Below, piece by piece: positions 1 to 13,895 of a stretch of DNA of 64,000 bases. The notes beneath the pieces are model-generated. The model was not told the origin of the DNA. It made no database searches and was given only the letters and a program-made list of their open reading frames with translations. How positions within the stretch are numbered: the stretch's first letter is position 1; each line of letters begins with the position of its first letter. Position numbers and translations under genes: made by a program. The DNA comes from Casuarius casuarius (Eukaryota > Chordata > Aves > Casuariiformes > Casuariidae): the NCBI GenBank assembly GCA_003342895.1, contig PTFA01000024.1:6012580-6076579 (forward strand). The letters run 5' to 3'.

Positions 1-1230
1 GACAGGTACAAAAATATTTTTTAAAAGATAAGACATTTGAATTGGTCAAACAAGAATGAAGATTTTACAGTAAGTTTTTGTTTCAGTTCATTTCACATTT
101 TTCAATATTTTTCATTTTGGGACCTCTCAAATAAGGACAAGGTTAATTCCTTCTAAAGAGCTTCCCTGAGACTGCACAATCTTCCTTTAATGCCTTCTAA
201 AAACACACTTTTTCCATAGCATTCTTCTAAATCACAGATTTAAAGTTACACTTAGAGTAATTCAATCCATTCCCTTTATTTTACAGAATTTCTCTTTTTC
301 TGTATATCTAATATCTAGGCCACAGTGTAAAAAATAAATGCACGTGCTCAACTTCACTCCACATAGCTTGACCTTTTCACGTATGCCAAGATAAATAATG
401 CACAGGTAGCAACAGGATTAGGACCTAGTACTGAAAGCTTTCAATGTCACGGAATGTCTTTCGTTGATGTCTTTCATATCAAAGATACTCCTTCTTTCCA
501 AACCCCGCAATGAGGAAATAAGATCGATTCTATTCTCTTACTAATACCAACAAAATTATTAACTAATTTATGACGGCGCTAGAGGTGACAAAAAGTAAGG
601 CAGAAGAAAGGTGGGAGGAATCTCCTGCTACAGGCGAATTTGCTAAGCCGTCTGCTAAGAAAACTACCTCTCCGATTTTAACCCAAATGTGTGTAATCCT
701 TTTCTTAAACAAAGGGATGGAATCCCAAGATAACATTTTACGCAATAAGGATTCTTAACAAAGATCACGAGGAAGCAATTATCCTGAAACACACTGGTAG
801 CCTTGCTCACTCAACCCTGCTATATACTCCTAAGAGTTAGGCAAACCTGCTTAAATGCTTTGATTTGGCTGGCAAAAAGTTTCGCCTTCCCAGTAATCAA
901 ATATGCATTTATATGCATTTTTGTCTCCACAAAGAGGTTACCATACCTCTTAAATTGAGCTTTTATTTTAGAACAATTTTTATAGTATTAAATATTAGTA
1001 GGAATACTTAAACAAAGCATTGTTACATTATGTTAGTAAAGAGAAATTGGAAAAAACTTTGAAATGGAACAGCTTTCTCTTTGCTCTTGATGAGTATATT
1101 ACAAATACTGTACTGAAGGCAATTTTTCTATTTTAATGATGATGTTATTGATCACTGTTAAAAGTCACTTGCCAAGTTTATGAATGGACACAGTCTTCAC
1201 AACTCTAAATTTTGGAAAGACAAAAGTGCA

Positions 1231-1322
1231 GGTATGTGTATATATGTGTATGTGTGTGTGCACACATGTGAGCATGTGTGCGTGTGCGCATCAGGGACAG
1301 ACAGACACACACAGACAGACAC
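1231..1322. repeat. TG/CA and CAGA microsatellite
   Basis: An alternating purine-pyrimidine tract of TG, TATG and CATG units runs to about 1290, followed by CAGA/CACA units from about 1296 to 1322. It is an interrupted dinucleotide repeat in AOPEP intron 2. Confidence 0.85.
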
Positions 1323-2285
1323 TTGCTTTCTCTTTTTTGTCCTCTTGTTCTTCTGTATAAAGGCCCCCAAAAGCATTAAGAAAATGTTATAAGGCTAAAG
1401 ACAACCTCCCTTTTTGATCTTTATGTAGTTTCTAGGATCAAAAGACCAAATAGTGAAATACTGAAATTCCCTGTGCTGCGTTCCTGTACCGAGAACTGAA
1501 CCGTGCCCAGTTATGCCCGTATCAGGTTTCCATATACGTATCTCAACTTGCCTAAACCCGGCCCACAAAGCTCTGTTTGTTTTAACCAGATTTTTGTGAA
1601 TTACAATACAAGCATTGTTTAAAATGAATAAAATGGAAGTCTTCATAAAATAATTAGTGCATAGGGTAAACTTCAGAACACTGTACAAACATTAAATCAG
1701 AAGAAATGTATTGGAAGCGACTACCCAATGCTTGCTCTTTGTTATTCACTTGACTTTTCTTCAGGGTTAGAACCAGATTATAGTCTCCTCTGGGAAAGGA
1801 TCTGACATCTGCCTAGAGAGGACCATACACATAATTTGGAAAAATTTAAAGACTCCCCCATGAGAATAAATTGTAACAGTACTTCCCCTGTACCTTTTTA
1901 ATGGGTTTTATTTATAGAAACAAGAAGAAAAATACAACAGCATTTTGCACAACGAGCTTGGCCACTGTACTTGTAGTTCATCACATACAGAATTTTTCAA
2001 AAAAATTTAACAAGAAGGCTTCTAAGAACTGTGATATGAAAACTTATTTTCTGCCAGGTGGTAGATTCTGGAACACCCTACAAGAGACAGAAAATAAAGC
2101 AGCTTGAGAGTATACGCTACCATCAGGCTACCTGACCCATGCCAAACTGTCTTTTCCTTTCTCATTACTGATTCATAAAATTCTATGTTTGTGTTCAGCT
2201 GCCATGAAATGCCCCTAAAATAAGCATAAAGATTTGCAGTGAAAGGGAAAAGAGTCAGAAGTTCCTAGTGATTTAGATGGTTTAA

Positions 2286-2317
2286 AGAAAAAAAAAAAAG
2301 AAAAAGAAAAAGAAAAG
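2286..2317. repeat. A-rich (AAAAAG)n tract
   Basis: A run of about 12 A followed by AAAAAG-type units. Simple repeat in AOPEP intron 2. Confidence 0.8.
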
Positions 2318-3611
2318 CACCACCCTTCAAAAGCGCACAATGTTTATGTGAGGCAACATACAGAAGAGGAGTCCTATACCAGGAGAGCGTAACTAAAGTT
2401 AGTCTCAAAGACTTACGTAAAGGGCAGGGAGATACCAACACAATATGTGATTACCTGTAATTGCATTACCTTTGCATTCTTCAGTCAAAACTCTGAATTT
2501 CTGTGAGTAAAAACGTTATATCGAGTTAAATTTCCTGCGCTCATACCCATAATAAGTTTTTGGGGGGTGAGGAGGGGAGAGCAAAAGGGGAAGAGGTAAT
2601 GAATAAAAGTAAGACATTCCTGGGTTTGAGGCTGATCACAGTTTAGCAGTAAAATTGCCTAAATACTAGACATACAATTTAAAATGCCTCGTTCTCCTCC
2701 CTAATGTGGATGTTAGCAAGGAGCTTCTTAATTAATATTAGCAAAACTGAAATGAAAGGCAAACATAAATCTCTAGCTCAGGAATGAAAAGCAAGTATTC
2801 ACTTGGACCGATTTTCTTCCTCATCTTCCAACTTTGCTCCCGGTTTTTAGCTATCACAGATTGAGAACTAACAACCATTCAAATCCAGCTTTGAACATCA
2901 CAGTGAAACAATGCTACAATTGTATATATCAAGAGCAGATTGTAGTTTCCCTCCTATAAAGGGCTTATCTTGAAGATTTCTGTACAGCACTGTGTACTTT
3001 CACAAAACTAGATAAAAACCAATTCTTCTTACAGTCTCAGTTTGCAATTCATTTGCTATCATCAATGTATTTTACATAATAGATGAAGGAGATTTTAAAA
3101 GTTGATTATGAGAGACTAAGCAGGAAAAGACTGTATCTCTAAACTTATTACAATATTGACAAAAGACTAGTTGGGGAGCAATTCTATTAAATATTATGTG
3201 TACTGCTCTTTATGCTGTATGATCAGTTCCTTAACACAGGAAGGAAAACGAACACAAAGTATTAACGTGAAAATAACCTGTCTTGTATATATTCTGCTCC
3301 CTTAAGTGACAATTCCCTATTCCCTGCACACGCTTACATCTGATATACAACAGTCATTTACTCCAACTCAGAACGAGCAAATGCTATCACTGAGCCAGGC
3401 TTAAGGTCTGCAAGTGCACTGGGGTTTCCTGAGCACACAGTTCACCTGCTCTCCTGTAAGAGTGCAATAGTGTTTGAACCAAGGAGGAAACTAAGAAAAG
3501 GGAAAAGACTGCTCATCCTCTTCACACAGCTGCTCAGCTGTGACTGACTCTATTCTTGCACCCGTGCTTAAAATTAATGCTTACAAAGCCTTTCAGCTAA
3601 TAGCTACATAC

Positions 3612-4428
3612 CTGCCACTCTGGTCTGTAGTCCACGTAACGGATCTTCCCTCTGGTTTGGTTTTGTACCATATTCTTATTGCATGAGGAAAGTCTCTTGG
3701 AGCGCGAATCCCCGACTTCTTTATCTCCAGGCTCCAAGTGCCAGTAGTAAACAGAAGCTCTCCACAGCCAGGTGCCTGGCTGCAGCGAGTGTAATAGTAG
3801 AGCTGTTCCTTCCAGCGATGCGCAGGTAAAGTCACAAGTTCCTGTACGATCTGATTCCTGAGATTCCCCAGCTCTTTAGCAGCATCAGTTAGCTTGGCAG
3901 ACCTGGTAAATTTTTCGATGCCTGCCACAGCAGCAACATCTACCTCCTCAACCTTTAGCACAGATAAATCACAGCAGTCCAACACCAGCAAAAAATCCGT
4001 GCTCCCATGACTCTCTATGTCACAGCAGTTCTTTGAACTAGAAATCCCAGAAGCCTGTTCCCCGTTGCTATGGTTACCATTTTTATCAGAAGTATCTTTT
4101 TCACCTTTACCACAGACAGCAAAATCATTATATTCCGTTTTAGATGAGCAGGCACTTAGATTTGTCACAGGAACGTGGCAGGGTTCAGACGCCCCAGTTT
4201 TGCAGGTTTCATCAAACTGTGGCTGGCAGCCTTCGTCGTCACTGCTGCTGGCTTTCCTGCATCTGCTCCCAGTCTCAAAGAAGAAAACGACGATGCCTTC
4301 GATAACGCGACTTTTAAAATCCACGTCCAAGTCCAACATATAATGTTTTACAAGCATGTGGCTAGTGTTGGCCATTAAGGGCAAGTCATCCGTCATGGGA
4401 TCTAGCTGCTTCGCCATGATTCAGTTTG
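3612..4428 (-). CDS. AOPEP: AOPEP exon 2: start codon and N-terminal part of aminopeptidase O
   Basis: AOPEP is an M1-family zinc metallopeptidase that removes N-terminal residues from peptides. The ATG is at 4417-4415 and the coding part runs to 3612, giving residues 1-268 plus two bases of codon 269 (Arg). The product closely follows my memory of human AOPEP: DDLPLMANTSH near the start (10-20), DFLLVLDCCDLSVLKVEEVD (141-160), RCSQAPGCGELLF (211-223) and HAIRIWYKTKPEGRSVTW (245-262). A Ser/Asp/Cys-rich segment at about 53-132, with eight cysteines, interrupts the N-terminal beta domain; the human protein has a comparable insertion. The catalytic HExxH helix is encoded by later exons outside the window. 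The exon ends at a strong CAG|GTATGT donor. The likely acceptor is TGTTGCCTAG with the exon starting at 4428, and a GACTAAC branch-point match lies about 28 bases upstream. The few extra residues read past the donor are intron. Confidence 0.95.
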
Positions 4429-4590
4429 CTAGGCAACAGTTAGACAAATTGTTAGTCATTTCTTGCACAAAGTGTTTCCAGGAAGAGCAGGCATATTCAG
4501 CCTTGCAGTGCCAAAAATAACTTTTGACTAAATATTACATTATTGAAATTAATTGGAGTTCCTCCACTTCTCTCTCATTCTGTAAAGGGG

Positions 4591-4609
4591 AAAAAAAAAA
4601 AAAAAAAAA
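4591..4609. repeat. poly-A run (19 A)
   Basis: Homopolymer of 19 A preceded by GGGG. On the minus strand it is a T-tract about 165 bases upstream of the AOPEP exon 2 acceptor. Confidence 0.85.
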
Positions 4610-4662
4610 GAACAAATCAGATAATCCTTTAACAACTGTTTCTGAAATGGGCATATCAGAAA

Positions 4663-4681
4663 GTTGAGTTGAGTTGAGTTG
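4663..4681. repeat. Short GTTGA pentamer repeat
   Basis: Nearly four perfect copies of the pentamer GTTGA in tandem. Simple repeat in AOPEP intron 1. Confidence 0.8.
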
Positions 4682-6428
4682 CTTTTATTAAAAGCAGTAT
4701 GGCCAAGGATGGATTTTTTCCTCCCTCTCCATAGCATGGGATCAAGCTAGTTGCTTCAGGATTTACTATCGAGAACCACTAGTTTTATTTTTTCCAGAAG
4801 ATCTCATGTGAATGTATTTCTAGGCTGCTTTTATAAAATGAAAGAAACAAGCTTTAAGTATAAGGTCTCCTGTTGACTCTCTTCTGCCAAAGTAACCCTT
4901 TAGAAAAGATACATTGTTACGCAACATCAAACAATTTATTACTACACTGTTTGTAGATGCTAAATTTATATTTCAAATTCCTTACCTCAAAAGATGGTGA
5001 TTATTTTTCTACTGCGATTATAAGTAACAAGCGTGAGCCCAAATAGCCTCGTATGTCTTAAACTTTGAAAGTAGCAATTTCATACATACAATGCAACTCC
5101 AGGGATTAATATACTTTTCACGTTATGACTGCTCTCATATCAGCACTTCTACTAAATTACAAGAAAATGAGCCAATTTACTACGAGTGCATTCTAAGTAT
5201 TCCTTTGAGATTGCTCATGGAGATTTTTCAAATTTATAGTTAAATACTTAGAGTATATCATTACATCTTAATAGCTGGAAACCCATTAACACTCTGGACA
5301 ATAGCTTCTTACAGCAAACAAAAGGTCTTCTCGCTGGAAAGGAAAATATGCAAATACCTATAAAAGCGAGAAAATATTAAAATGCATCAACATCTGTTGC
5401 AACAATAGCCAGAAGCTCATCATAGAAGTTTTTAGCTTGATGGTCATAACAAAACAGAGAATGCCTGAAAGTTAAAAAACACACACTTTAGCTTGCTAAT
5501 GTCCTTTCTGACTGCTTTCTGGACTACAATCAGAGATTAGAGAAAGGAAGATGCAATGGACCATTAAGACTTGCAGCTCCTTCTCTGTCAGTTCAGAGAT
5601 GCATCCATGTCATACAGCCAAGTCTGTTTTTTAAGCATCGTAAGTGACCAGATGTTCTTTTTGTGGCACTGTTTCACAGCCTTGTCAGACTTCAGTAGCC
5701 AGAAGCATCCTGCGTGGAGTTCCCAATGTCAGCACAAGAGAGAGCTCAGGCTCCCCCAAGGCTTGCTATTGCTTTTGTAAGGATCCATGGGGTGCTGTCA
5801 AGCTAGCAACAGTGAGAGAAAGGCTCATGCCAAAAAAATAATCTATTCTGTTCCCCGAACTGACTTTGGGCAAAGCACACAAGATACAGCAAATATCTCC
5901 CCCCTTTGATGGATTTCTACCACTCAGAAAAACCTCATACAGGGATACAGTCGTGGACGAGCTGAGGAAAACACTTTATTTCACTTCTGTATCAATCTTC
6001 CTGCACTGAAGAACTTCAGCAAAGCTGTCCAGGGCACAAGGCTCACTCCAGAAGTCCATTACTCAAGTATCCCAAATACTCTGAAGAAAGAGATACTCAT
6101 TGAATTTTTCAAACTATTTCTAGTAGATATTTCTCTATTCTCCATTTGAGAGTTTTCCTAGATCCTTTTTCTGAATTTAATCATCTCATCATTCATCGCA
6201 ACTGTTTGCTATTTCAAGTGCTTTCAGATTTCATGTACTTGCAAGACACTTTGCAACTTGCACTGCCTTAACTGATATGTACATCGGTGTGTACTTTCAG
6301 AAGTCAACCCTATATCAGGATCCAGAAACACATTCACAGATTCCTTCAGAGTCCCAGTGAATTCAATGTAGCTTTGCAAACAGGATTTACCTTTGTGGAT
6401 AAGAGTGCAGATGTGTTTTGCCATTTGA

Positions 6429-6465
6429 CAAACAAATAAACAAACAAACAAAAAAACCAACCAAA
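6429..6465. repeat. (CAAA)n simple repeat
   Basis: Tandem CAAA/TAAA units followed by CCAA units, in AOPEP intron 1. Confidence 0.8.
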
Positions 6466-9400
6466 CGTGGAGGAAGGTGAAACATTAAATACCCTGAAAT
6501 GCACGTTGGGCCCTAATATCACAGTAGTGATTGCTTCCTACTTAATTAAAAGAAGTCTGGCAAATAGCAAAAGTGTGGACTAAAGGATTTAGGAAGACTT
6601 GTAATAACAGCTGAGTGAAGATTTCGCAAGCCTCAGGTTGGTGGATGAACATCTGTAAGTATCACGTGGCCGTTACAATAATTTCCCTACCTCGAGACCT
6701 AACTGGGAATAGCAGAACAACTGAAGGTTCTCGGTGCAGTGGCAGGAGCACTGTGTCTGTGATATCTGTGCTTAATGCCGCAGACTGAAGTTGATGTTTT
6801 CTGGATTTTCATTCTGGCCACCAAAACCTTATGACTGCTGACAGGTTAACTTAGCATTCGTGGTAGCAAAAGGAAACAAAGATGAAAAACGCACTGAACT
6901 TGCACTCAAGAAACACTGATTTGCACAAATACCTACAATTTTTCATTTGAAAACAGGTATAATACTGATATTGACTTTATAAAATATGAGTACTATACTA
7001 ATAAAAAACATTCGAAGGAATACTATACTAAATACTTATATCCCTGTTTTCAGTTTTCCATTGGAAGTTGTAATCAGTTTCTTGCCTCAAAAGTATTAAG
7101 ATCATTACATCTACTTGCATTCAATTCTCAGCTACCATGGTAAGAAACATCTCTGAACACCTTAAAATAAATAGTAAACTTGCAGAAAAATGCATACAAA
7201 ACAATATTAGTTTTCTGTTTAGATGTCTGTCAGATTTATTTAACATTAATTAATAGGACAGATTAAAGGGTGACAAATAAGTACCATTCAAGTAAACTTA
7301 ATCTAAATTGAAAAACAATTAATTGAAGCATGATCAAAAATTTATATTCTATAAATATAAATCCTCTTTAAAACAACTAATATGAAAATACGAAATTCAT
7401 GATATTCAAGAGAGTTGGCAACAAACACTAGCTATTCTAATGAGGCTTAAAAACACTGATTAAGACATTTGTTTTCTGTAGTAGAAAGTTTCAGATCAAC
7501 ACTTCTTCATTTATTGGGAATGAGCACATCTGAACATAGGTTTAGGATTAGACCAACAGATATGGAGAACACACTTGTAGATAAGTAACAACTATTACTG
7601 CATATACTTTGATACTGAATTTTAATACAACTGTAATACTATGCGTCTGTTTAAGCTTTTCTACCTCATACCACCTTACCTTTTGATATCTCAGCTTTCA
7701 AAAATTGTACTGAGCATATTAAGATCCCTCTCTCTATCTCCAAGCACTAGTAACTGAATTTAAGGGGCCATTTGCATGTGCCTTGGCTTCAGAATCTCTG
7801 AAGAATTTTTTCATTAAATACTTTTAAGGAGTCTACACTACATCAGAACTGTACAAAGAAGCTGATATGGTATTCTGTTCTGAGAGCTCACTAATCCTAA
7901 TTATTTTAATCCAATATCAATATGGAACCATCATCAAAAAGTTCCATCTTCTGTGATAATTTTACTTCTCCAGTAAAGCATCACACTGGGAGTCACATTC
8001 TATGGAGTGAGGTGGTGTCTTGGGTAATTTGAGATGGTCCTATGTAGAGTTCTGAGCAGGAAAGAAACTGAATTTATACATTAAGGTTTGAAGACAAGAT
8101 AACTGTGCATGCTTTTAATGTAAATGTTAATTTTTAAAAATATTTTCACCAATTTTAGTTTTTTAAAAGTAGGAGTTGTATCATGAGGCTACAGTGAACT
8201 ACATTAATCAACTGTGGAGTTTCTAAACATATGGACTTCAGGTGGGCTTGTCTACACCAAGAGATGGAAAATGACATTAAAGAGAGCGCTTAAGCCCAAG
8301 GAAATATATGACCATGAACCTATTTGACAGTCTTGGGACACACAACTTCAGTGTGAATTTCTGGCTCTCTGATGCCAAGGGAGTTCTGATACTTCAGAGG
8401 CCCAGGGTGTACCGATCTAGAGCTAACCAAACACCAACCAAATACCAAACATATCTGCAGTATTCAATTGTAAACATATATACACTGAATTCAAAGGGGG
8501 GGGAAAAAAAAGTAAGCAACCAAGCAGCTTGCAAATTTTTTTTTTGTGTTATTTCTATACTACCTGGTCCCCGCCTGGAGCCTCCAAAAAGTTACTGATC
8601 ACCAAATAATAAGCGAAAAACATCCACCATTAACAGGATATACATGATAAACAAAATTACATCCTTTCCATGTTCTTTATTTTCATATTATGTCATGCAC
8701 AGCAAGCGACACTTGCTTTAAGCATTTTTGTACTACTGTAGAGTTATACAGATTAAGAAATACCAGGTGCATATTATAAATTTAAAAAAAACTTCAAAAA
8801 ATGTCACTTTTATTAGAGGCTAGCCTAAAACAACTTTTGGCCATATCTGTACAATTTTCTTTTCAGTAACTGAAACACAGTTATTTCTATAACATAAATA
8901 AGTAGCCAAAAAAAAAAAACCCAACTAAAAAGCAGTAAAAAACCCAAACAAACAAAAAAACCCCACCCTGAAGCCAAACCTTGGAACTCTAAACAAGCCT
9001 CGCAGCTGCTGCACATGCAGCCAACGTGAAGAAATTGTTCTCTAACACTCTTGCATGGGGCAGCTCTGAAGACTGTGGGAAACCAATCCACCAAAAAAAA
9101 AAACACTGAAGCACAGTTCAGCATCTTTCTGCAGCAGCAATAGGCCTTACACAGCATACAGAAAAATATGATTTGTAGCAAACTGAAAAGAAGCTGCTAT
9201 TAGTATAATTGCTGGGATCATTTATCATATGTGCCCTCCGCTTGATTTTGTATCTCTACTATATACTTCCTTTCTCTGGAGGTGGGAACTCTACATTCAT
9301 TTTTACCACGTTTTTCCTTACCACTACCAAATTCAGGTCTGGAAACGTAGCGATAGTCTTCACTTTACTTGAAGGTTCTGATTAGGAAAAACTCTTCTGG

Positions 9401-10224
9401 CAATTCAAAAAATCTCACAGGGAAAGTGCGTGCAAGAACCACAGAGATAAAGCCCCTTACTGAGGAGTACAGAGCAAATCATTAGCAGGGCTTGCCAACA
9501 GAACAACGTATTTTCTACTAGGTGCTGAATAGCATAAGCTATCATTGTTCTTTGTATAAAACTTTGTACAAAGTTATATAAAATAACAAAATGAGACAAA
9601 ATGAATAAAAGTATTTAACACTGTATCCAAATTGAGATTTCAAAATAATGAAGTGTGTTAAACTGTCATATGCTTCTGTAACAGTTTTAAATATTTGCAG
9701 TGGAAAAAAAAATGGGATGAAGCAAGTCTTACCAGTATTTGAAACAACAGTTAACTTCACAAGTTTTTCTTTGATGGATGATTTTTGTTCAGAAAAAAAA
9801 CAGTAATCTTGCAGGATAGTCATCCAATTAAAAAAAAAAAAAAAGTGTAACCATTTGCAGAATATACTTCAGCCTTCACTGGTGCAACTCTCAGACTAGC
9901 ACTATAGGTGTGTAAAAAAAGAGCCACATTTCACACCAGCTTTTTAATGATAACAAGGTGTTTCCCGCATCGCTGTTAGCTTCTTGAACCGTTGGCAACT
10001 CTTAACCTTGTAACTTCAATATAGTGTATTGAATTAGAAATCTCGCAGAATAGAAATATGCCTCTCTGATTGTGAAAGTAAGAGTCATATTTCTGAAGAA
10101 CAGTTTGATCATTTAAGTAGAAGCTATCACAACGCATTCACAAAGGAGAACGTGGCAAGCATATTCTTATTACCCCAGGATCCATTCCTGCTTCATGGGT
10201 AAGCAAGCATGCAAAAATGCTTTA

Positions 10225-10257
10225 AAAATAATAATAAAATAAAATAAAATAAAAAAC
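10225..10257. repeat. (AAAAT)n / (AAT)n simple repeat
   Basis: AATAATAAT followed by four AAAAT pentamers and an A-run. AOPEP intron 1. Confidence 0.8.
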
Positions 10258-11222
10258 CCACAAAACAACACAACACACACCTAAAATAAGACCAATAGCC
10301 AGTATTCTGTATCTGAAACACTTAGCAGTACCAAATAACGCTAGATATTGGTAGAATACTCCTGCCACCTCACTTGGGTTGCACAGATTTGCCCATCTTG
10401 CTAAGGCAAGCAACTCCCAGCTCTGGCCCACTTCTATCCGTCTACGCGCTCTCAGTGGGCAAGTGAACTGTGCACACTTTGCTTGCTGGGCCTTGTTTGA
10501 AGTATTTAGAAAGCTCCTAACCTGACTCAAATCTTGCACAGCTGCAAATACATACCAAATATTAACTCACTAAAAGTTCAAACTGTCAAATACATGCAGG
10601 ACATTCTTTAAATAACATACCCTGCATGTGTGAGCTGTAATTTTAACAGGTTGCCCTTCCTTCACAGCAAAATGAATTTTTATTGGACAACTCTGCTCTG
10701 TTTCTATCAAATTTGTCCTTTCTTACCAACATCATCCAGACTCCAGAGCTATTAAAAATATTCTCCAAGTATATCCTTTTGTCTGCTTCATCTTCCTGTG
10801 CCTCAGCTATTGCATACATACCCACACATCTGATTGATAGATTAATTATATTGCCTAGAAGAGTCCTCACTGGAAGAATCTAGTTTTCCCCCTTGAGATG
10901 AGACAGAAGTATGTCAAACAACTCTTCTATTCTGTTTTTTAAATACCTCTGTGGAAGGGAATTGTTCAGTTTCTGTAGTTAGCCTGATCCGGGTCTTCAT
11001 AATAGTTAATTAAATCTTCTTTCCTGCAAACAAAGCTTTTTTTTTTTTGTTCTACAAGTTTCAGTAAGGTAACATTCCCGAAAGCTAAGGTTAGAGAGGA
11101 CCTAGGTACACTGTCAAAGCTCTCATACACTCCTCACCCCTTCTAGTCGTCCTCCTTTAAAGGTCACTATTCCTCCCTCCATGCACATCCCAATCTCACA
11201 ATATTAGCTGCTCAGAATAGGC

Positions 11223-11243
11223 TTTTTTTTTTTTTTTTTTTTT
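11223..11243. repeat. poly-T run (21 T)
   Basis: Homopolymer of about 21 T followed directly by AAAAAA. No recognisable retroelement body is attached. Confidence 0.85.
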
Positions 11244-12324
11244 AAAAAAGTTTAAACTGTGGTCAGAGTCAAAATAGCTCATTTTGCCTGTAATAAATTA
11301 AGACCATTTACATAAACTGTTCATTCTACAAACCTGCAAGGTCAACAGAATCCCAGCAGGAAAGACAATAAATATTTGTATTGCTAAGGCTAGAAGTGGT
11401 GTTTCTCAGTAACCTAAACCTCTAAACCTCAGTGTTCTCTCCAGATTAGATCTGATCCGATATTGCTATGATCGCAAGGTAATTCTCCAAGCTTTGCACA
11501 GAATTTCTCTTTCTGTAATACTTTGTACTCATTGCTATCGATTTGCAGCTTAATGTTTTCAGCTCATTTCTCAAAACCATTTCGATCCTGATGTCCAAAG
11601 TGCTTGCAACCTCTCCAGACTAACCTCCCATCATTTTATTCATGCAAGCACAAAACGTGAGAATGGGGATCCACAACAAAATTAAGCCAATCTAAGTCTG
11701 AGATGCCACCAAGAAATCTCATTCTTCCTCAAATTTCTGCCCAGCCCTCCTTCCTAGGCAGCTATGCAAGTGCAAAGGATAACCTGGGGGGAGAGGCAGG
11801 AACAGGCAGCTGGGGACAGAGTATGACCAGCCCTTTCAGTGGCCGTTCAGATTTGGACAAACTTAAACCAACAATGTGACTGTATCTACAGTTAACAAAC
11901 ATTAAACCAGAACAGATTCAACTACATTCAAGTATGCTGAAACATACTTAAAATGCTAAAATGGTTGAAAAGCAAATCACTGACAAATGCTGAAAGTGTC
12001 CAAGAGTTTTGTTTGGTCGGTTTTTTAATTTCGGACAAATTAAAGTGAAATTCACAGTCAAGTTAAAGTTAGTATATGACACAACAGTCCTTCCATAGGC
12101 AAAGTGAAGCATGTATTGCTTCTTCATTATCCAATAGTCCAGCTGTTTTGTAAGAGAGAAATCAGACTGTTAAAACAACAACTGGCTTTGACAAGTCTCT
12201 ACTGACTGTTTTTCTCCTCTAAATATTCATAAATTGATTGTCTAAGAATTCATCCAGCCTAACTTCATCTGGAAAGAAACGAAACAAGTTTCTCGACAAA
12301 CTGCAAGCTCATTGATAGAATAAG

Positions 12325-12515
12325 GCTAGCAGATGGCTACTAAAACAGCTAAGGGGGCTGAAGCATATGAACAGAGGAGGAGAGGCTGGTGGAGCCAGAT
12401 TTGCTTAGCCAGAGATAGGAAGGGTTAAGTGAGGATTTAACGGCTATCTCCAACTACCTGAGAGGGTGGGTGCAGAACATGGAGCCAGCTTCTTAGAAAG
12501 GCACAGGGGAGGAGA
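12325..12515 (+). mobile_element. Decayed CR1 LINE fragment (3' ORF region)
   Basis: The order of phrases follows the CR1 ORF2 C-terminal region as I know it: a GGGGGCTG-AAGCATATGA stretch, then GGAGAGGCTG, a TTTGCTTAGCC stretch and CTCCAACTACCTGAGAGGGT. It is truncated at both ends and carries frame-disrupting changes. CR1 is the dominant LINE of birds and other sauropsids, so this supports the organism call. A purine-rich simple tract follows it at 12508-12553. Confidence 0.6.
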
Positions 12516-12553
12516 GGAGGGAAAAGAAAAAAAAAAGAAAGAAAAAGAAAAAG
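12508..12553. repeat. Purine-rich GA/GAAA tract
   Basis: GGGGAGGAGAGGAGGG followed by A-runs with GAAA and GAAAAA units. Low-complexity purine tract at the downstream edge of the CR1 fragment. Confidence 0.75.
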
Positions 12554-13875
12554 ACATTAACCTGTCTTGCACATAAAACTACATACCATAAGTAATAATG
12601 CATTGCATTATATAGAGACAGTTTTTTAAAAATACAATATACAGCCCTTTTCATATTCTGCAGAGGTTGTTTTGTTAAACTGAGGCATTAAGTCAAGAGT
12701 TTCAGGAAGCTATAAGAAGCAAATAAAGCATAAGAATGGAAATGCATCATTTTAAGAATGATGATTATACCAAAATGACTCCCAGGAAACAGTAGCCTTT
12801 AAATTTTCATTAGAAGTCCAGAATGTAGCTGAACCAACAAGAAAAACAAAACAGATTAATCTTCAGCTTCAGGGTCAGCTTAGCAAGAAATTGCAAGGTA
12901 GGAGGTATGTGAAGAAGCAGTCAGACCACAGCAGTTTCAGGTTGCTAGTTTACTTTCACATAGTATTTATCTTTAACATAAATTTCATTGCTGCAGTAGT
13001 AGGGTGATCTTCTACACATTATTCAGAGTGGCTACTTAAAAATGTTAATTGTTTGTATCCAGACAGATGACTACACAATATTGCCTTCATTGACTTTTAG
13101 AAAGGCTCTTTGAGGACTTTGTTAAAGACATCTTAAGACATTTTCTGCGAACTATGTGACAAATTTTCAAAATCTGTATGGGATGTAGACAGATACACCT
13201 GTTGCTTTAATCAAAACTGGGCCACTAAATGTCTACTTAGAAATGGAGGGATGAATGCAAGCCCAAATGCTTAGTGAAGGCTAATTATTAGTCAGAATTG
13301 CAAAGCCGACACTAGTACAGGAAAAAAAATGAGGGGAAAAGGATCCTTAAAAATACAGATGGAAAAAAAAATCACTTGTTACCTCATTTGTACCATACAT
13401 TTGTGGATGTAAGCAGAGAAGCACGGTGCTTGTCTCAGAGACAGAATACAAAATAAAAACTACAATACAGACAGGAAAAGATTTTACTATAAGTTAAGAA
13501 CCTCTTTAAAAACTTTTAGATCCTTAAATGTTTACATTTAAAAACTGGAATTCTGCTTGACTATGTGAACTTATTTTTATAATGATTTGTCTGTAACACA
13601 CCATCTTAAAAAAGTGACATGTTAAAAAATTGTCTTTTTTTTCCCTGAAAACAATCTTTTGCTCATTTTCAGTCATAGAAGTTTACAATTTTCACTTAAC
13701 TAAATCAAAAGGATTTTAATGGAAGATTAGTTAACTTTTGGCACATACATAAAAATATTTATACATAGCATTTGTTAAGAATTATACATGAAACCACATT
13801 CTAAGTGTGCTTTAATTGCAGATATTGATTTATCCCAACCGATAAATCTTTCACTAATTATATTCCAGAGGACTT

Positions 13876-13895
13876 AGTGTGCCCTCTTGTGCATA
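13876..13895 (-). promoter_or_regulatory. CTCF-like core motif (minus strand)
   Basis: Read on the minus strand, 13892-13880 is GCACAAGAGGGCA, which fits the CTCF core AG-R-K-GGC-R-S with two mismatches in the flanking CCASY part. It lies in AOPEP intron 1. The same 12-base core occurs on the plus strand near 53.78 kb. A motif match alone does not show binding. Confidence 0.25.

Larger units (their letters stand above)
1..3611 (-). other. AOPEP: AOPEP intron 2 (5' part), non-coding
   Basis: This stretch lies downstream (minus strand) of the AOPEP exon 2 donor, whose GT is the complement of 3611-3610. It is AT-rich and has no reading frame with recognisable protein similarity. It holds a TG/CA microsatellite at 1231-1322 and an A-rich tract at 2286-2317. 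Short open frames of 60-97 codons here have biased, low-complexity composition and look like chance. The next AOPEP exon is not in the window. Confidence 0.75.

Noticed and set aside
4017..4378. Plus-strand open frames of 67-108 codons over AOPEP exon 2
   Set aside because: They are antisense shadows of the well-supported AOPEP coding exon.
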